Assembly: GCA_036936605.1 (NCBI GenBank)
Contig: JAUPFV010000002.1
Coordinates: 221,681,046 to 221,745,045 of the forward strand
Length of the DNA stretch: 64,000 nt
Reading direction: 5' to 3'
Source: Limnanthes douglasii subsp. nivea
Taxonomy: Eukaryota > Streptophyta > Magnoliopsida > Brassicales > Limnanthaceae
Below are positions 1 to 12,223 of this stretch, in pieces (the stretch's first letter is position 1; the number at the start of each line of letters is the position of its first letter). Position numbers and translations under genes: made by a program. The notes beneath the pieces were generated by a model. It had not been told where the DNA came from. It worked only from the letters and a program-made list of their open reading frames with translations, and made no database searches.

Positions 1-225
1 TTATTTAGGGATAAAGTAATATCTAAAAATAATTATTTTGAGAGTTTCCGCGGAGATGTAAGTATCCTTACAACTTAAGTATTTTCAACCATACTATTTT
101 TATTTAGTTTCATTTTACTTTAATTTATAACTTTATTATTTATATTTTTTTGTATTTATTGCATATTTTATGCGAGAGTCAGCTTACATCCTTTCTCCAT
201 GTACGATGATCTTCAGAAGTGACAC

Positions 226-708
226 TTGCGTCATAAGACTAGGGTCCGGTGTATGATTATGGATACTATTTTTAGCCCCTTTAACGAGGCTCTATCTCGT
301 TCGCATACTAATGTCCATTTGTTAGAGGTATTTCTCGAGCGTTTTCATGAGGAGACATTTTTATTTCATTTCTTCTTCGATGAAATAACCATCACTCTCA
401 ATGACGTCCACGTGATCACCGGCTTTCCAGTGCCATGTACAACTTTTGAGGTTCTTACTTGTAATGATGAGACGAACAAGTTGATGATGTACGATAGGAT
501 GCTAGATAGACGACATTCTGATCTTAGTAGTAGTCTTAGGAACGAGAGTAATGTGACCTTACATTGGTTGTGTGCGACATTTTCATCGGAGCGATATCAT
601 AATAGTTTTGCCACCTATCTCATGTGTGATCAAGCTACCCGAGCATATCCACTATATGCGCTAACAAAACTTGAAATAGTATTATGCTTGATTACCTACA
701 GGTTGTAA
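226..708 (+). pseudogene. Plant mobile domain (PMD/MAIN-like) fragment
   Basis: An open frame of 160 codons resembles the N-terminal part of the aminotransferase-like plant mobile domain (PMD). This domain occurs in MAIN-like proteins and in PMD genes carried by plant transposons. The best signature is near residues 40-67: an F-H-F block followed by 'ITITLNDVHVITGFPV', which corresponds to the family pattern F-H-x-P-x-G-E-x-T-I-T-L-x-D-V-x-x-x-x-G-L-P. The usual downstream part of the domain (the hydrophobic 'YLLYLLGCTLF' region and the W-G-A-A-x-L-A block) is not found in the next 900 bases, so the gene is truncated. A related but different PMD relic lies at 49560-50690. No promoter or start context can be defended. 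Confidence 0.6.
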
Positions 709-2304
709 CCAATATCAGCAAATAGGTAGGTTTAATTAGGGTCAGTTAGTTTTGGTACAGCTTTACCACTCGTTTGGCCAAAGTTCTATGCACCGCACCA
801 CTCATATATGCTGGATTACTGGGCAGTTGGAAGCATGGATTTTTTTTATCACTTTAAGCATTTCAGTGCTCCCTTTTACAACTCGTTTGCTTTAGCCTTA
901 TCGCATACATGCCGCTTCCTTCCATAACAAGTGAGTTCTTCTGAATTTGTTCGTGCAGAGTTAAGACACACCCTATCGATGTACAACGAACTTCATGTAA
1001 GTTTCATTATGTTTCATTAATTTATAATAAGTTTCATTAATTTCTATATATGCTAGCTATATAATATATTTCATGTAACGTTTCTTTCGTACGGTTATAT
1101 ACGGGGTGTTTGGTCGTTTCAATCGGTAAGTTGGATTGAGCATATGCTCAAGTCGTTTAACATAACTATGCCTATATATCCTGATTGTGTGACCCATTAG
1201 ATGGGCTATATTCATATGTTACTATGTAACATACGTTCTATCGCTTCCGAAAAGGCAGGTAATAAACCTAGCCAAAAGTTTGTGTAGGATCCTTTGGCTT
1301 GGGAGAATTGAGAGTACCATCTTCTCACCACTATAGGTACGTTATCCGATGGCGGACAAAAGGTACCAACCCCGCTACGGTAGGTGAGGCTACGTATGTT
1401 GGTGGAGAGCCTCGAGTACCCACTCACATTGTTGATTAAGAGGGATATGATCAGATAGTCGCGTATCGACCAACTTTCTTTTTTAAGACTGGAGGTTTCA
1501 GTACTACAAACGAAGCAAATTTCGAGGCAGACGTGCTCCCTAAAATGTTTATAAGTGTGCTATCTAACTTGTAGTTGGACGTGCTAGCATTTGCAGTTTG
1601 TTCAATAAGGTATTCCCACGAATTAGGGTTTTGTTTAGTCAATTTTTCCATGCCAGATTTTGACCTACCTTTAGCTCTAACCGGTTCTTTAAGATGTTGG
1701 GGATATCTGCTTTCAGGCTTTAAGAGTGCATAACACTATTGATAATATGATCTTGTTATTCATGGTCAAAACTATGAATCGAACTATCTATGATGAATAT
1801 TTTTTTTAAGGCATCCTAATGCAAAGTGGCATTTTTATGAACAATTTCTAGTCATCTCCAAAATAAATCAACATCTTCCTTAGGAATGTATATACCTTCT
1901 CTTACTATTGAAGAAATTTCACATGCGTAAAGTAAACTATTTGATTTCCTAAGGACGCATCTGCCACATGTTACCCGATCTACGCCTATATTTCTAGAAT
2001 GTATAATAGCGTATGTTAATTCTTTTAGGCCCGCCTGGGATACATAACTACCCAGTTGCTTGGTTACAGTATTTGCAAAACTAGTTGATTATGAAACTTA
2101 TTTCCCTCAAAATATTCGAGGATTCCTGCATGCTGCTTCATTAGAAGCTTGTGAACGTTTTCTCAAAACAGTTCAAAATTGCATTGGTTGGTACCAAGGT
2201 ATTTCTTACAGGCGAAGTGAGAACTCTCGGACGTACAAAATAAGTATATAATTAAGTACTGAATTCTTTGCGATAAAATAAAAAAGAATGACAATGAAAG
2301 AAAT
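709..2304. other. Intergenic, no recognisable gene
   Basis: Short open frames on both strands (1212-1427 minus, 1451-1651 minus, 2060-2251 plus) match no family I recognise. The base composition is like the surrounding decayed DNA. It may hold the eroded rest of the PMD gene to the left, but I cannot show this. Confidence 0.5.
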
Positions 2305-3480
2305 TTTATGTATTCGTTGTTCTATTGTCGTAGTCTTTGATCTTGTCTATTCGATGATTTAGGAACTTGTCACCATATTTCATTATCTATGCCAACATAA
2401 CGTATTCGATACATGTGGGGTAAACACTGACCATTTCTTGTTATATAGCTCGATTTTTGTTGTAAGCTCCGATCGTATCTGTGTCGGCAATGAAACCATA
2501 AAACTCGATAAATTGCTTCGCAACCTCATCAAGTATATACTTTTGAACCGTCTAAAACATTTTCTAGTTTATATGAAACTTGAATAACAAGTTAGTTGTG
2601 TCTGAAAATATTTGCTCGATAGCTTGTATGGGAGTTAACTCTTGAATCGGTAACAATAAACCTCATAAATATACATATACGATCCATAATCAAACCACGA
2701 AGAACACTCCAGGCCAACTTAAAGTTTTGTATTTTCTCCCCACTAATAAACATATAGGAAACGGTATATGTAATTGAAATCGAAGTTACTCCAAAAATCT
2801 CAAGCAATGGCCTCTTACACGTCATCATTTTGTATGTAGAATCCATGACAAGCATAACTGGGAATGTAAGCAACAAGTCTATACTTGTAGGATGCATGAA
2901 AAAGAAATCGATGATCATTTGAGATTTGTTGCCTAATCACTCCCACCTGGTGTAACAATGATACTTAAATTTTTCTAGCAAATATTGCATTTGAGTTTTT
3001 CCAACGAGCTCAACATCCCGATGATGTTTTGCAACAATTGTATATTGTACGCATGTTCGATAGATTCTCTAGGTTATTATGCTTCAAACTACTATATATT
3101 TCCCTAGGATGCGATCCAAGGAAAGACAAATTACGAACTAGTGTTTCTTCATCCGGTTTGATTTTACACACGCGGATGGTCCTCTAAGTGAACATAAGGT
3201 TCGTGATTATATTTCCCGTTTATATCTTTCAAACATCATTACATAGCAGTCATGTCAACCGGATGCCCTTTAAATTCAAAAGGAAATTTGTATTTGTTTT
3301 GGTAAACTTTGATTTTCTTAAAGTTTCCAGCTTCAATTTTGATTTTTCAAAGTATCATACCTATTGCATCGGTAATAGTACTTTAATAGTGACAAATTTA
3401 ATCTTCTTCGGTTGCTCTTCTACAAAAGCATCAATTTCTGCCTTGGTGAAAAACCTATCGATTGTGAAAATTTCGTGAAA
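2305..3480 (-). pseudogene. MULE (Mutator-like) transposase relic
   Basis: Read on the minus strand, pieces in shifting frames follow the order of a plant MULE/MuDR transposase. First comes a WRKY-like/FAR1 N-terminal block ending in a 'FxxKGHP' segment (about 3260-3300). Next is 'KIKPDEETLVRNLS' and 'NMRTIYN' (about 3060-3170), equivalent to the family's L-V-x-D-L-S and T-I-Y-N-A-R-Q. Then 'GKTQMQYLLE' (about 2990), 'FMHPTSIDLL' and 'VMDSTYKM' with the first catalytic-type Asp, and 'PLLEIFGVTS' (2740-2900). After that 'IVTD..ELTPIQAIEQIF' and 'FHIN' appear (about 2550-2660). The tail matches the T-x-K-I-x-H-x-x-N-R-T-T region near 2310. At least three frameshifts and several stops show it is dead. 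No terminal inverted repeats were identified. This order of motifs is diagnostic, so I am fairly sure of the family. Confidence 0.8.
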
Positions 3481-4759
3481 TCAACCATCATATATGATAG
3501 TTGGCCTGATTCCTCCTATAAAAATTAACAATATGTAAAGCAAACATTATATTAAATAAGTCATACAGAATAATCAAAAATTTGACACATGGTCGCATTA
3601 GAAATGCAATGAGACATAACATGGTCGCGAGCAGGGTTGCAATGAGAAAATAACTGACTTGAATGTTCGCGACCGGAATAAACTTTTTCGCACGCTACAT
3701 GCGACCAAACTATCTTTGCATAACTGGGTTTAATCATTTATTTCACCTAGACCTTAAAAGGTCAATCGCCGCTTTGCTGAAAGGAAGACTTTCAACTATC
3801 TTTGCTGCAACAGGAACTTAAGGAAAGATTCAAACAATGTTATGCATAACAATACGTAAAATCGTAAGTTTATGTGATGGATAACAAGATTCAAACAATC
3901 GTTAGTTAATTATATCGAGGGTTCCATATTTCATGTTTGTGATGTATAAACTTGAGGTTCTTTAATCAGTTTTATCAATTGGCATCAGAGTCAAGAACCT
4001 CTTGTGATTCATTCGATAAACCGAATTTGTATTTATAATTGAATAAAAAAGATGTTTTTCTTTAGGTAGCGAATCTATACAATTGTGAATAATTGATTAT
4101 TTGACTTTGTAACATATAGATTTAGGCTTTCTGTGAACAGCATGTATATAACAATTTGTTCATAAGAAATTATATTTAAGTGTTTTAATTTTTTAACGAA
4201 TAAATATATTGTATATATATATATATGATTTGTGATTTTTTTATATTTTAAATCAAGATTTGATTAATTTTTTGGAAACTTTCTTTCAAATTTAGAATCA
4301 ACCAAACTCAAATTTAACAAAATAAATCAAACTCACTGTAATAACGGCTGATTAACGGCGTAACCACAAATGTTATTGTCGATCGAAGGTTATCCGTCGA
4401 CATTCGCCATGCCCTACAAAGTGTCATCAATGAGGATGAATTTCGCAGTTTGCGAGGAAATCATAATCCACTGTTGTCGCGATGACAAAAGCAGGAGGAT
4501 GCTAGATGGGTGAACGCCCAGGGACAGCAGCAACTGCTTTGCTAGTTGGGCAGATCAACCCACGGATAGAAAATACATTCGTTCCTATACCGTCATACCA
4601 TACCTTTGTTTCGTTGTCTCATGCCCGTAGAAGCAAACTTTGTTATAGAATATATCACGATGGATAAGGAAGTGATCATTGCGATTACAAGGCGTTACAC
4701 AGAATAATCATTCTCTAAGGATATTAGTGACCCAAGATTTTAGCAGGGATGGCAAACAT
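3481..4759. other. Intergenic, AT-rich, no gene seen
   Basis: Nothing coding is recognised. A short TA run lies near 4206-4227. The stretch 4370-4560 is less AT-rich than its surroundings and could belong to the gypsy element whose integrase follows at 4760, but I found no motif that proves it. Confidence 0.4.
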
Positions 4760-5190
4760 TATGACACTTTCCAACGCATTACTAACTCAATCAAAATCTC
4801 ATTTGTACTTTTGGATACTATATTAGAGGCCATTTAATTTGAAAAATGTGGCCTTGACATCGTAGGATCCATTTTGAAGGCCTTAGTAGTGACGTAGTTA
4901 CTCTTGGTGGTGGTGTATTATTTATCGAAATGGATGAAATGATAGCCATTAGAAAAGCTCAATAGAACTAAAGTTATCAATTTCATGAAGATTAACAGTT
5001 GTTGCAGGCATAAAATACCAAATGTCATTAAAACATATGACCGTTTAAATTTCCAAAACGATTGACTAATACTCTTTTGTCAATCAAGAGGTACAACATA
5101 AAAATTCTCCTCTCCCTTCCATCAACCAGAAAATGATGCAAAAATGAGAAAATCAATGATAAAAAACTTCAATTGTCAACTTCAATTGAG
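4760..5190 (+). pseudogene. Ty3/gypsy integrase relic
   Basis: The plus strand shows a decayed gypsy integrase core with many stops. The segments in order are a C-x-x-C-Q-R-like piece around 4770 ('TFQRITNSI'), 'CGLDIVGSILKALVV' around 4850-4900 (family W-G-x-D-I-V-G-P-x-P), a 'YYLSKWMK' block near 4925, 'KIPNVIKTYD' near 5010-5045 (family G-x-P-x-x-I-x-S-D-N-G), and 'FSSPFHQPEND' near 5105-5140 (family F-S-T-P-Y-H-P-Q-x-N-G). The D of the second catalytic position survives only as 'TYD'. No LTR or other domain of this element was found nearby, so it is an isolated, old fragment. Confidence 0.72.
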
Positions 5191-6334
5191 AGTGTACCTT
5201 ATATTCTCTATGCTTATACACTTACTTTGAAGGTCATTCACAAGAATTAAAATCGGACGAAGAGGAGTATGTTTGTAAGTCGGGTGCGATTCCAAGAGAT
5301 ATATTTTAACAATATTTAAGACATTAAGAAAATATAAAAAAACAATTAAATAAAATATCATAAAACATTCGAGGGATCTGATGTGATCACAAAACTAATT
5401 TTTATATATCCAACAAGTATAAAATAGTTGTGCATAGTCCCATGAGTCCTTATTGCATATTCGTCATTGTTTGAAGTTGTTGTCTAACTTGAAAAAATTT
5501 AGCAACGCATTTTATTTTTTGAGTTATAAGAAGTTAGAGAATTAGACGTCGACTTTGATTTGTCTAAAGTTCGTTAAAGAAGAGTCTCGACGTGCCTTAT
5601 CAAATGTTTTTCTAACAAATCATGATTTAATGTTGATGTAAGTTATGAAATATGTTTTTGTAATTTATTTTACATGTTAAAAAATTAGATATAAACAAAA
5701 ATATGTTTAAAAATTTAAAAAAAATGATAATAAATTTGAATGATTTCAAAAAATTCGTATATTTCTAAAACATAGTTATTGAACTTATAATCCGACGAGT
5801 TGAGCACAAACTTAGAAAAAATCGAAGAAATTCTTACCCAACCAATACCAATTACATTATCATTCCATGGATAAAATCTCAAAATGACAAATTTGTTCAT
5901 CACGTGACTAATGATATTTAACATTTGAGAATATCAACAACCATAAAATATTTTATTTGTGTTAAATAATGTGTAAAATATACTACATTTACTGAATAAA
6001 TCACATCATCCTCGCATGTCTTAGAAACTCTTAATGTTAGGTGAACATATTTGAAGAGGTTTCACACTTATTAAGTTTTTTAACTTCTGAATAATGTCTT
6101 AAATCTCTTACCGTTATGTTTGACTAAAAAATTAATAGTAGACAAGTTTGAGTTTATGAGCTACAACTTTGAAAAATATAAATTATAATAGTTATTAAGT
6201 ATCAACATAAAGAAGATGACTACAGATGAAATTATCTTTTATATTAAGCATCCTTTTAGTCATTATTATTAGAGGATAATCAATTATCGTTATATCTTTA
6301 TTATCACATGACATCTACATTTGTTAAAATATAA
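5191..6334. other. Intergenic, AT-rich, no gene seen
   Basis: Very AT-rich sequence with only chance open frames (for example 5715-5924 minus, low-complexity hydrophobic). No motif, repeat or RNA gene was recognised. Confidence 0.5.
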
Positions 6335-7190
6335 ATGCGAAATATTGTAAAAATTGCATAATTAATGCAAATTTAATTTTAATGAATATTTGTGTATGAA
6401 ATAAAAAGATATTTTTTATTGAAATTGTGTAGTAACATTCCAAAATTAGTGCAATAAACATTTTCTTTAGTTTGATAACTAGTGTCATGTTTGTGCATAG
6501 GTTGTCGGGAACCATGTTATCGTTTCACACAACATGTTTGAAGGAGTGGTTTTGGTTAAAAAATCATAACCAAAAGTTTAAATTGGTTTCAATATAGTGT
6601 GTGTATTGCGTATATTATTTCACAATCACTACATAAAAATTAATTAAAAAGTTTGGCTGTGAGTTGCTAACCATAACTATTTGTTCACACAAGACATGTA
6701 TAACTATGGTTCCATACAAATTTTGCAAAAATTGTTATAACTTTGGAAAACAAGAACCAATTGAAAAGTACGAGTTTGTTTTTAGTCTAATTAACTTGTA
6801 AAACTTTAGCATATTGAATGTAAATTTAATTTTGATGAATATTTTGTTATGAAATAAAAAGATAATTTTATATTGAAATTTGTGCATTAACATTTGAAAA
6901 TTAGTGTAAACAAAATTGCTATAATTTGATAACAAGCGTAATGATCAGATAGGTTATGGGAAATTATGTTATCGTTTCACACAACATGTTTGAAAGAGTG
7001 GTTTTGGTTAAAAAATCATAGCCAAAAGTTTAAATTGGTTTCAATATAATGTGTGTTTGCATTGCGTATACTATTTCACACTCACTACATAAAACTAATC
7101 AAAATGTTTCGATAACCATATTACCACACAAGACTTGTATAATATTGACTAGGTTCCATACAATCGATGCAGAAACTTGAAAGCTCATAT
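6335..7190. repeat. Two-copy tandem repeat, period about 452 bp
   Basis: Two similar units of roughly 400 bp lie at 6335-6738 and 6786-7190. Each runs through a run reading 'atgaaataaaaagat', an AT-rich middle, then 'ttatcgtttcacacaacatg' (6517 and 6969) and 'aagtttaaattggtttcaat', ending near 'ggttccatacaa'. The spacing between matching positions is 452 bp. Units differ by scattered substitutions and small indels, so the duplication is not recent. Chance minus-strand open frames in both units (6324-6515, 6735-6935) share sequence only because the DNA is duplicated. The nature of the unit (MITE, satellite dimer or LTR fragment) is unknown. Confidence 0.8.
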
Positions 7191-8439
7191 TTCTTTAATA
7201 TTTTTATTATTTCATACATAATCTAATAATACATTTAGAACAAATGAGACATAAGAAAAATAAAATAAATTTTATAAGATGTCATATAAACATAATAAAT
7301 AGTCCAGAATGTAAAATACAACATAAAAATAAAATATAGTCTCATACAAAGATGTCATATGTAAGGTGACATATGCAAAACTAAAATGTTACATATATTC
7401 TTTCTTTCTTAATTTATACAAGATATATGTTTCTCATGACTAACAATATCATGATACATTTGGAAGATGTTCGTCACATGCATGGTCGATTGATGATTTT
7501 ATCTGATGTATGTTTTGGGGCTAGGTTTACCGATGTTTAAATATTACACATAAAAAAATTCAAACTCATTTGGAATGAATAAATTGTATATCATGTGAAA
7601 TAATAGATCACAACTATCTTCACTAAGTTCAAAAATATCATTTAGATGTCGCACAAAATAATTTACCATTCAAAACATGTGACTTAAATGTACTTAGAGA
7701 TCTTTTGACCACATTATAGCCCGTAAGGTATGCATAACCATATACAAAGTACGTATATAAAATAATATTTTTTCAAACTTAGACAATGCTAAAACATTCT
7801 TTTATTTCGGGCATCGAAAGAAGATATGATTTCTCATCTGAGAGATAACGCATTGTAATACATTTGTGAGTGCACCTCAAATGAGATGAAGGATCAAATG
7901 ATATTTACTTTTTCCATAATATGTCTCTTAAGTTTGTATACCAATGAATTTGAATCACTAATTAAAAATTTCTCATCCTTCTCCATATATAGTATTTTCT
8001 CAATGTCACCATTAATAAAATTGGTTTAGACATCCAGTTGATGAGGCTCCATGTGAAACTGTGCTATTAGTGTCATGATTGTTCTAAAATAATCCTTCGT
8101 AAAACTAGAGAGATTGTCATTTTAATCTCCTCACACTCAGGATAACTTGTTGTCACGAGTTGTGTTGTATGTGTTTAATATTACCTTTAGACTTTCGTTT
8201 TGTTTTGTAAGTCACTTACGACCAATCGACTTCTTTTCTTTAGTTAATAGAACAAACTCATAATTCACGTTATCTTTCATTGACTAATATGTTTCATTTA
8301 TAGTGTTGATCCGCAAATGAAAATTAGAATACTTCATGAATTTATGGAAACATGAAGAATCGTTACTGTTACACGTTATGAATCTTTATATCTTGAAGAT
8401 ACATTATATTATAAAAATATATCGTTTCTTTTTTACCTC
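7191..8439. other. Intergenic, possibly decayed copia DNA
   Basis: No protein motif could be placed with confidence. It lies directly downstream (minus strand) of the copia integrase relic at 8440-9260, so it may be the eroded RT part of that element. Confidence 0.3.
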
Positions 8440-9260
8440 TAACGGACCTTTGTAAGGATACCGTTTATTCAGTTCACACTACTTCTGGATGTTGAGTTTG
8501 ATTTTATTGAACAATTTCTTTTTGTTCCCTATGTGGAAGACAAATATCATCTTGAATATCTTTATATTCTAACATGTCTCACATGACTGGAATGGAACTA
8601 AATCATCTGATACCCTAGTATCAATTCACGAGAAGGGATAACAATGGTGATATGTTAGCTTCATAACCTACTTATCGTTTTTGAAGCCTTTATGATCTCT
8701 ATAGATTCTTCCTTAAAATAAATAATTGTTCCTTAAGCACACGGTTTCGTCTCTTAGATATCCTTTTTTTGCAAACCCAAAATTTTATTTTGAGTAATTA
8801 TATTGAAATCATCTAGATAATTACACGTGATTTACGACCATATTCATCCAAATCTTCAAAAATTACTCACCATCATTGTCATAACTTATGCACTTAAAGT
8901 TTTTACTAACTTGTTTAACTTTGGTCTTAAAAGCTATGAACTTATCTTAAGGCGTATGATAAATTACGAATAAGGTTTAAGAGATCGCATCGAGAAAAAT
9001 CAGCTATAAATGAGATAAAATATCGCTAACAATCCTATGATTCCTTTGGGAGCAGTCCACAATTATCTCTATATATCAATTTCAAGACTTATTTCGCTTT
9101 TTAAGAATCTAACCTTTTCAAAGTGGTATGTTTTTTCTTGATACATTTTATTCAAGCACAAATACTAAATATTGAAGAGAACGTAACAAACTTTTGAACA
9201 ACAAACTTATCCATTCTTGCTTTAGAGATATGGCATAAGTGCTTATGTCAAATATTTCCT
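8440..9260 (-). pseudogene. Ty1/copia integrase relic
   Basis: On the minus strand, scattered frames reproduce the start and core of a copia integrase. 'ISKARMDKLV' at about 9200-9230 corresponds to the L-G-H-x-S-x-x-x-x-x-x-L block. 'CACIKCIKKKHT' near 9140 corresponds to the H-x-C-x-x-C...C-x-x-C-x-x-G-K-x-x zinc-binding stretch. 'LIYRDNCG' near 9060 matches L-x-H-x-D-x-x-G-P with the first catalytic Asp. 'RYFISFIADFSRCDLLNLI' at 8940-9010 matches Y-F-x-T-F-I-D-D-x-S-R-x-x-x-x-Y-L. A weak R-x-Y-C-P-like segment is seen near 8625. Stops and frameshifts are frequent. No LTRs were found. The order and spacing of the four blocks make the assignment convincing although no single frame is long. 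Confidence 0.7.
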
Positions 9261-10272
9261 AAATTTTCAAATTTGAAATTTAGTTTTTAAAATACTTATA
9301 TGTTCGTTGCTTCGTTGTGATGGTTATTAGTATTCAAGAAATAAAACTTAGCATTCATTTCTAAATATCAATTGTTTATTACATGATCATGTAAATAAAT
9401 ATTCATTTGATTATTCTAAAAAAATATTTGAAGATTCAAATGTATTTTTTTATAGAAAAGTTATCAAATTTTACTATCAATTTTTGAATATAAGAATCAT
9501 TTTTACTATCAATTTTTAAATATAAGAAATGTTACTAGAAGAGTCAAAGTTCGGCTTACGGACCGATTGATAACTCTAGCGAAATAGTTCGGGTTACCAA
9601 ATTTGATAAATCAACAATAGTCCTAGTTGGACGTAATTTATTAAAATATTAAAATATAGATTTAAATTATTAAATTATTATAATAATAACTCATTGAATT
9701 GTTGATTGATTAATTAATGATATTATATATTATAGAACTAATATATTATTTTACATTATAGTGAATGGTCACAATTGTTGCGGTGAGATCAAATGACTAA
9801 TGTTTTTCCCTTTCCATGGACCTAATTCCACTAATTTTATTAAATATGGTTTAAAATTTGTTAACCTGCAAGGCCAAAGTGCTAATGGTGCATCATGTTT
9901 TGAGGATATGTGTGTCCATTGCGAAAAGGAAGCACAACTCCTGCATGTTCTAATTGGAAATCTATTTTTTTTAAACACAATTTTTTCTATTTATTTTACC
10001 TTACAACTCATCATTATTCTTAACCGAATGATTCAATTATATTTCAAACCCAACTTTTTTTATTTTTAAAACCAAATTTATAAAAGTTACCAACTAAAAA
10101 CTTACCATTTTCTACATTAAAAACTGGAACAAATGAACTATGATTTTTTGCTTTATCTGAATAAGGATAAATTCTTCTGAGTTGTTCCTTTTTATAGTAG
10201 ACGATTTTGGAGAGATATTTGACCTAAGATAATCATCATCATACCGTTGCTTGTCAAATATGTCATTCTTCA
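9261..10272. other. Intergenic, no gene supported
   Basis: Two overlapping open frames on opposite strands (9769-9978 minus, 9800-10069 plus) share the same DNA and resemble nothing known. 9541-9640 is locally less AT-rich. No feature is claimed. Confidence 0.5.
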
Positions 10273-10904
10273 TCAGTTCCACATATTTATAACTATGATT
10301 AGGTTTGGATTTGCTAAGAGAGGTTTTCGTTTTAAAATTAAAGGGTAAAAATGCATCCCTAAAAATTCCAAAAAGTTAACCCAAGTTGGTATTTTCGATT
10401 TACCTTGTCTCAACGAGTCTGTTTCATCTGCTGCCACCATGATGCAGCCCGACCATGGAAATTGCTTGCGACTAACTTTATTGTCATAAAAAATGTTGTT
10501 AAAATTCAAAACTTCTTCCACCAATGCGATCCAATCTAGAAACTCTTCCGGTTGAAGACCCCCATGAAATCCTGTAATCTCAAGATTGAACCCTGATTCG
10601 CACCGGTTGTTTATATTTTGAGAGTAATCACGATCTGGAAATAATTTGAAGGCATGGTCGCAATGATTTTATGGAGGAAACAACCTCTTCCCTCCTCTCT
10701 ACTCGGAGCAAAAAGATTCTGATCTACATCGTAGCCTCCTTCAGAATTTGACGATAGGTAAAATCCTACATGATCAAGATCTTCTCGATTGTATATTCCA
10801 GTGACTGACGTGGTATTCTTCCATCGGTCTCTTCGTGGCGGCATAATTCCCACGTAAGAGGAATCTGATGCTCTAATTCCAAGATTATGTATGTACAATA
10901 TCAA
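10273..10904 (-). pseudogene. Ty3/gypsy gag relic (chromovirus-like)
   Basis: The minus strand encodes the front half of a gypsy Gag. The initiator 'MPPRRDRW' is at 10845, an acidic/serine stretch follows, then 'EITGFHGGLQPEEFLDWIA' at 10540-10600, the hallmark of chromovirus Gag (x-x-x-F-x-G-x-L-x-x-E-x-F-L-D-W). The following 'WW' block ('GRAASWWQQMKQTR') is read only in a second frame at about 10385-10450, after which the first frame resumes with 'GKSKIPTWVNF'. Two compensating frameshifts therefore interrupt it. Upstream at about 10867-10885 is a sequence two or three bases away from the tRNA-Met primer-binding motif TGGTATCAGAGC. The rest of the element is not found. This is a different gypsy group from the Tat-type elements further right. 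Confidence 0.75.
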
Positions 10905-11329
10905 TTGAAAACAAAGTAAATAGAACTATAACCTTATGGTAGACAAAACTCGCAAGTTCAGAAAAATTATATCAATTCAACACAAACTAAACCAAAAATT
11001 ATGGTAAATCCCTAGCTATATAAAACCTATAAGTTATACCACTTTGTGATTGGGACCATAACCAACCAAATTGATTTTATTAGACTAAATTATTGAGATT
11101 TGGGTAAAATTATTCACAATACCCGAATTTAACTAATTATATATAATATAATTATTTTGGTTACTTTTATTATAAGACTACACGGTGACAATGAACGAAT
11201 ATATTTAGCACATCAATCTATAAATATTTCCAACAAATTAATTTATTATTTTAATTTATTGTTAATAATTTTCTATTATATTATCAATTTTTATATTCAA
11301 TGAGACGTGGATAATAAATTGAGTAAAAT
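10905..11329. other. Intergenic; possible eroded LTR
   Basis: If the degenerate primer-binding site near 10867-10885 is real, the 5' LTR of the gag relic should lie here. No second copy exists in the window to test this, and I see no other feature. Confidence 0.25.
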
Positions 11330-12195
11330 CTATAATTTCCTAGAAAAATATGAAGTTTCTTCCGGTCAATTGATCAATAATGAGAAAACAATGTTCATCA
11401 CCCCAACAAAAATGACTTAGTCTAGAGTAATTATACTAGTTAGAATGTCTAGTTTTAAACACGGAAAACTACCTTTGGAGTATCTTGAGATCCAAATTCA
11501 CTCAAACAACGAAGTTCACAATTTTGATTAAGTAGTTTCCGAGATTAGAGCAAGAATATATGAATGGAATGGTATAATTTTATCCTTTGGGTTGAGACTA
11601 ACCTTGATGCAACATGTGTTAATGACAATTCCAACATATCACATTCAAGGTTGTTTTCTTCTTAAGACAATGATCACCAGAATTGAACAAATGTGTAATA
11701 GGTTTCTATGGAGTTTCATAGAAAAGAATCATGCTTCGAACTGGGTAACATATATTTCTTTATTTAAACTATATGAAGATGGAGGTCTTAACATTAGAAA
11801 CTTATGGGATATGCAGCTTTTTCTCTCTTGTAAATTGTGATTCAAATTTAAAGAAAAGTCTTTCCTTTGGGCTAATTGCATGAATTATCTATATTAGGAT
11901 AAATTTGATCGATTACTAGTACAATTACCCTACAACAACTCTAGACAAGGAAAATAACTATTAGAATCAAAGATATAGTAGAAAAGTTTACCTTTTAGAA
12001 AGTTGGGAAAACAAATATAGATTTATGGCTGGAAAACGATGGTGTGATTAGAATCATTTTGTCCCTTTTCTCATCATCCATTATTGGAATGTTGATGGTT
12101 GGGATGTTGACAAGCTTATATTCTCAATCTTATTCTCACATATAGAGAAGGTTTCCACAAAACTCACGGTAAAATCTGACACTACAATGTACAAA
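11330..12195 (+). pseudogene. LINE (non-LTR) reverse transcriptase C-terminal relic
   Basis: The plus strand shows the late RT region of a plant LINE. In order: 'GQLINNEKTMF' near 11365-11400 (family S-G-x-x-I-N-x-x-K-S), 'KLPLEYLEI' near 11470 (family Y-L-G-x-P), 'RARIYEWNG' near 11550, then an open frame at 11592-11840 with 'LTLMQHVLMTIPTYHIQGCFLL' split over its start (family L-I-x-x-V-L-x-x-I-P-x-Y-x-M-x-x-x-x-L-P), 'NRFLWSF' and 'EDGGLNIRNLWDMQL' (family E-G-G-L-G-I-R-x-L). Further on, 'GWDVDKL' and 'SDTTMYKKS' near 12100-12195 match the D-x-x-x-W-x-x-S segment before the zinc finger. In-frame stops show it is dead. The zinc finger and RNase H of what may be the same LINE are at 16140-16485 and 29819-30310, separated by gypsy insertions. 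Confidence 0.8.
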
Positions 12196-12223
12196 AAAAG
12201 TTGTTCTCCAATTCGAGGCGTGG

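Noticed and set aside
2060..2251. 63-codon plus-strand frame starting with M
   Set aside because: No family resemblance, no conserved copy, and it lies in decayed transposon DNA.
9769..10069. Overlapping open frames on both strands
   Set aside because: Short, mutually overlapping, no motif; expected by chance.
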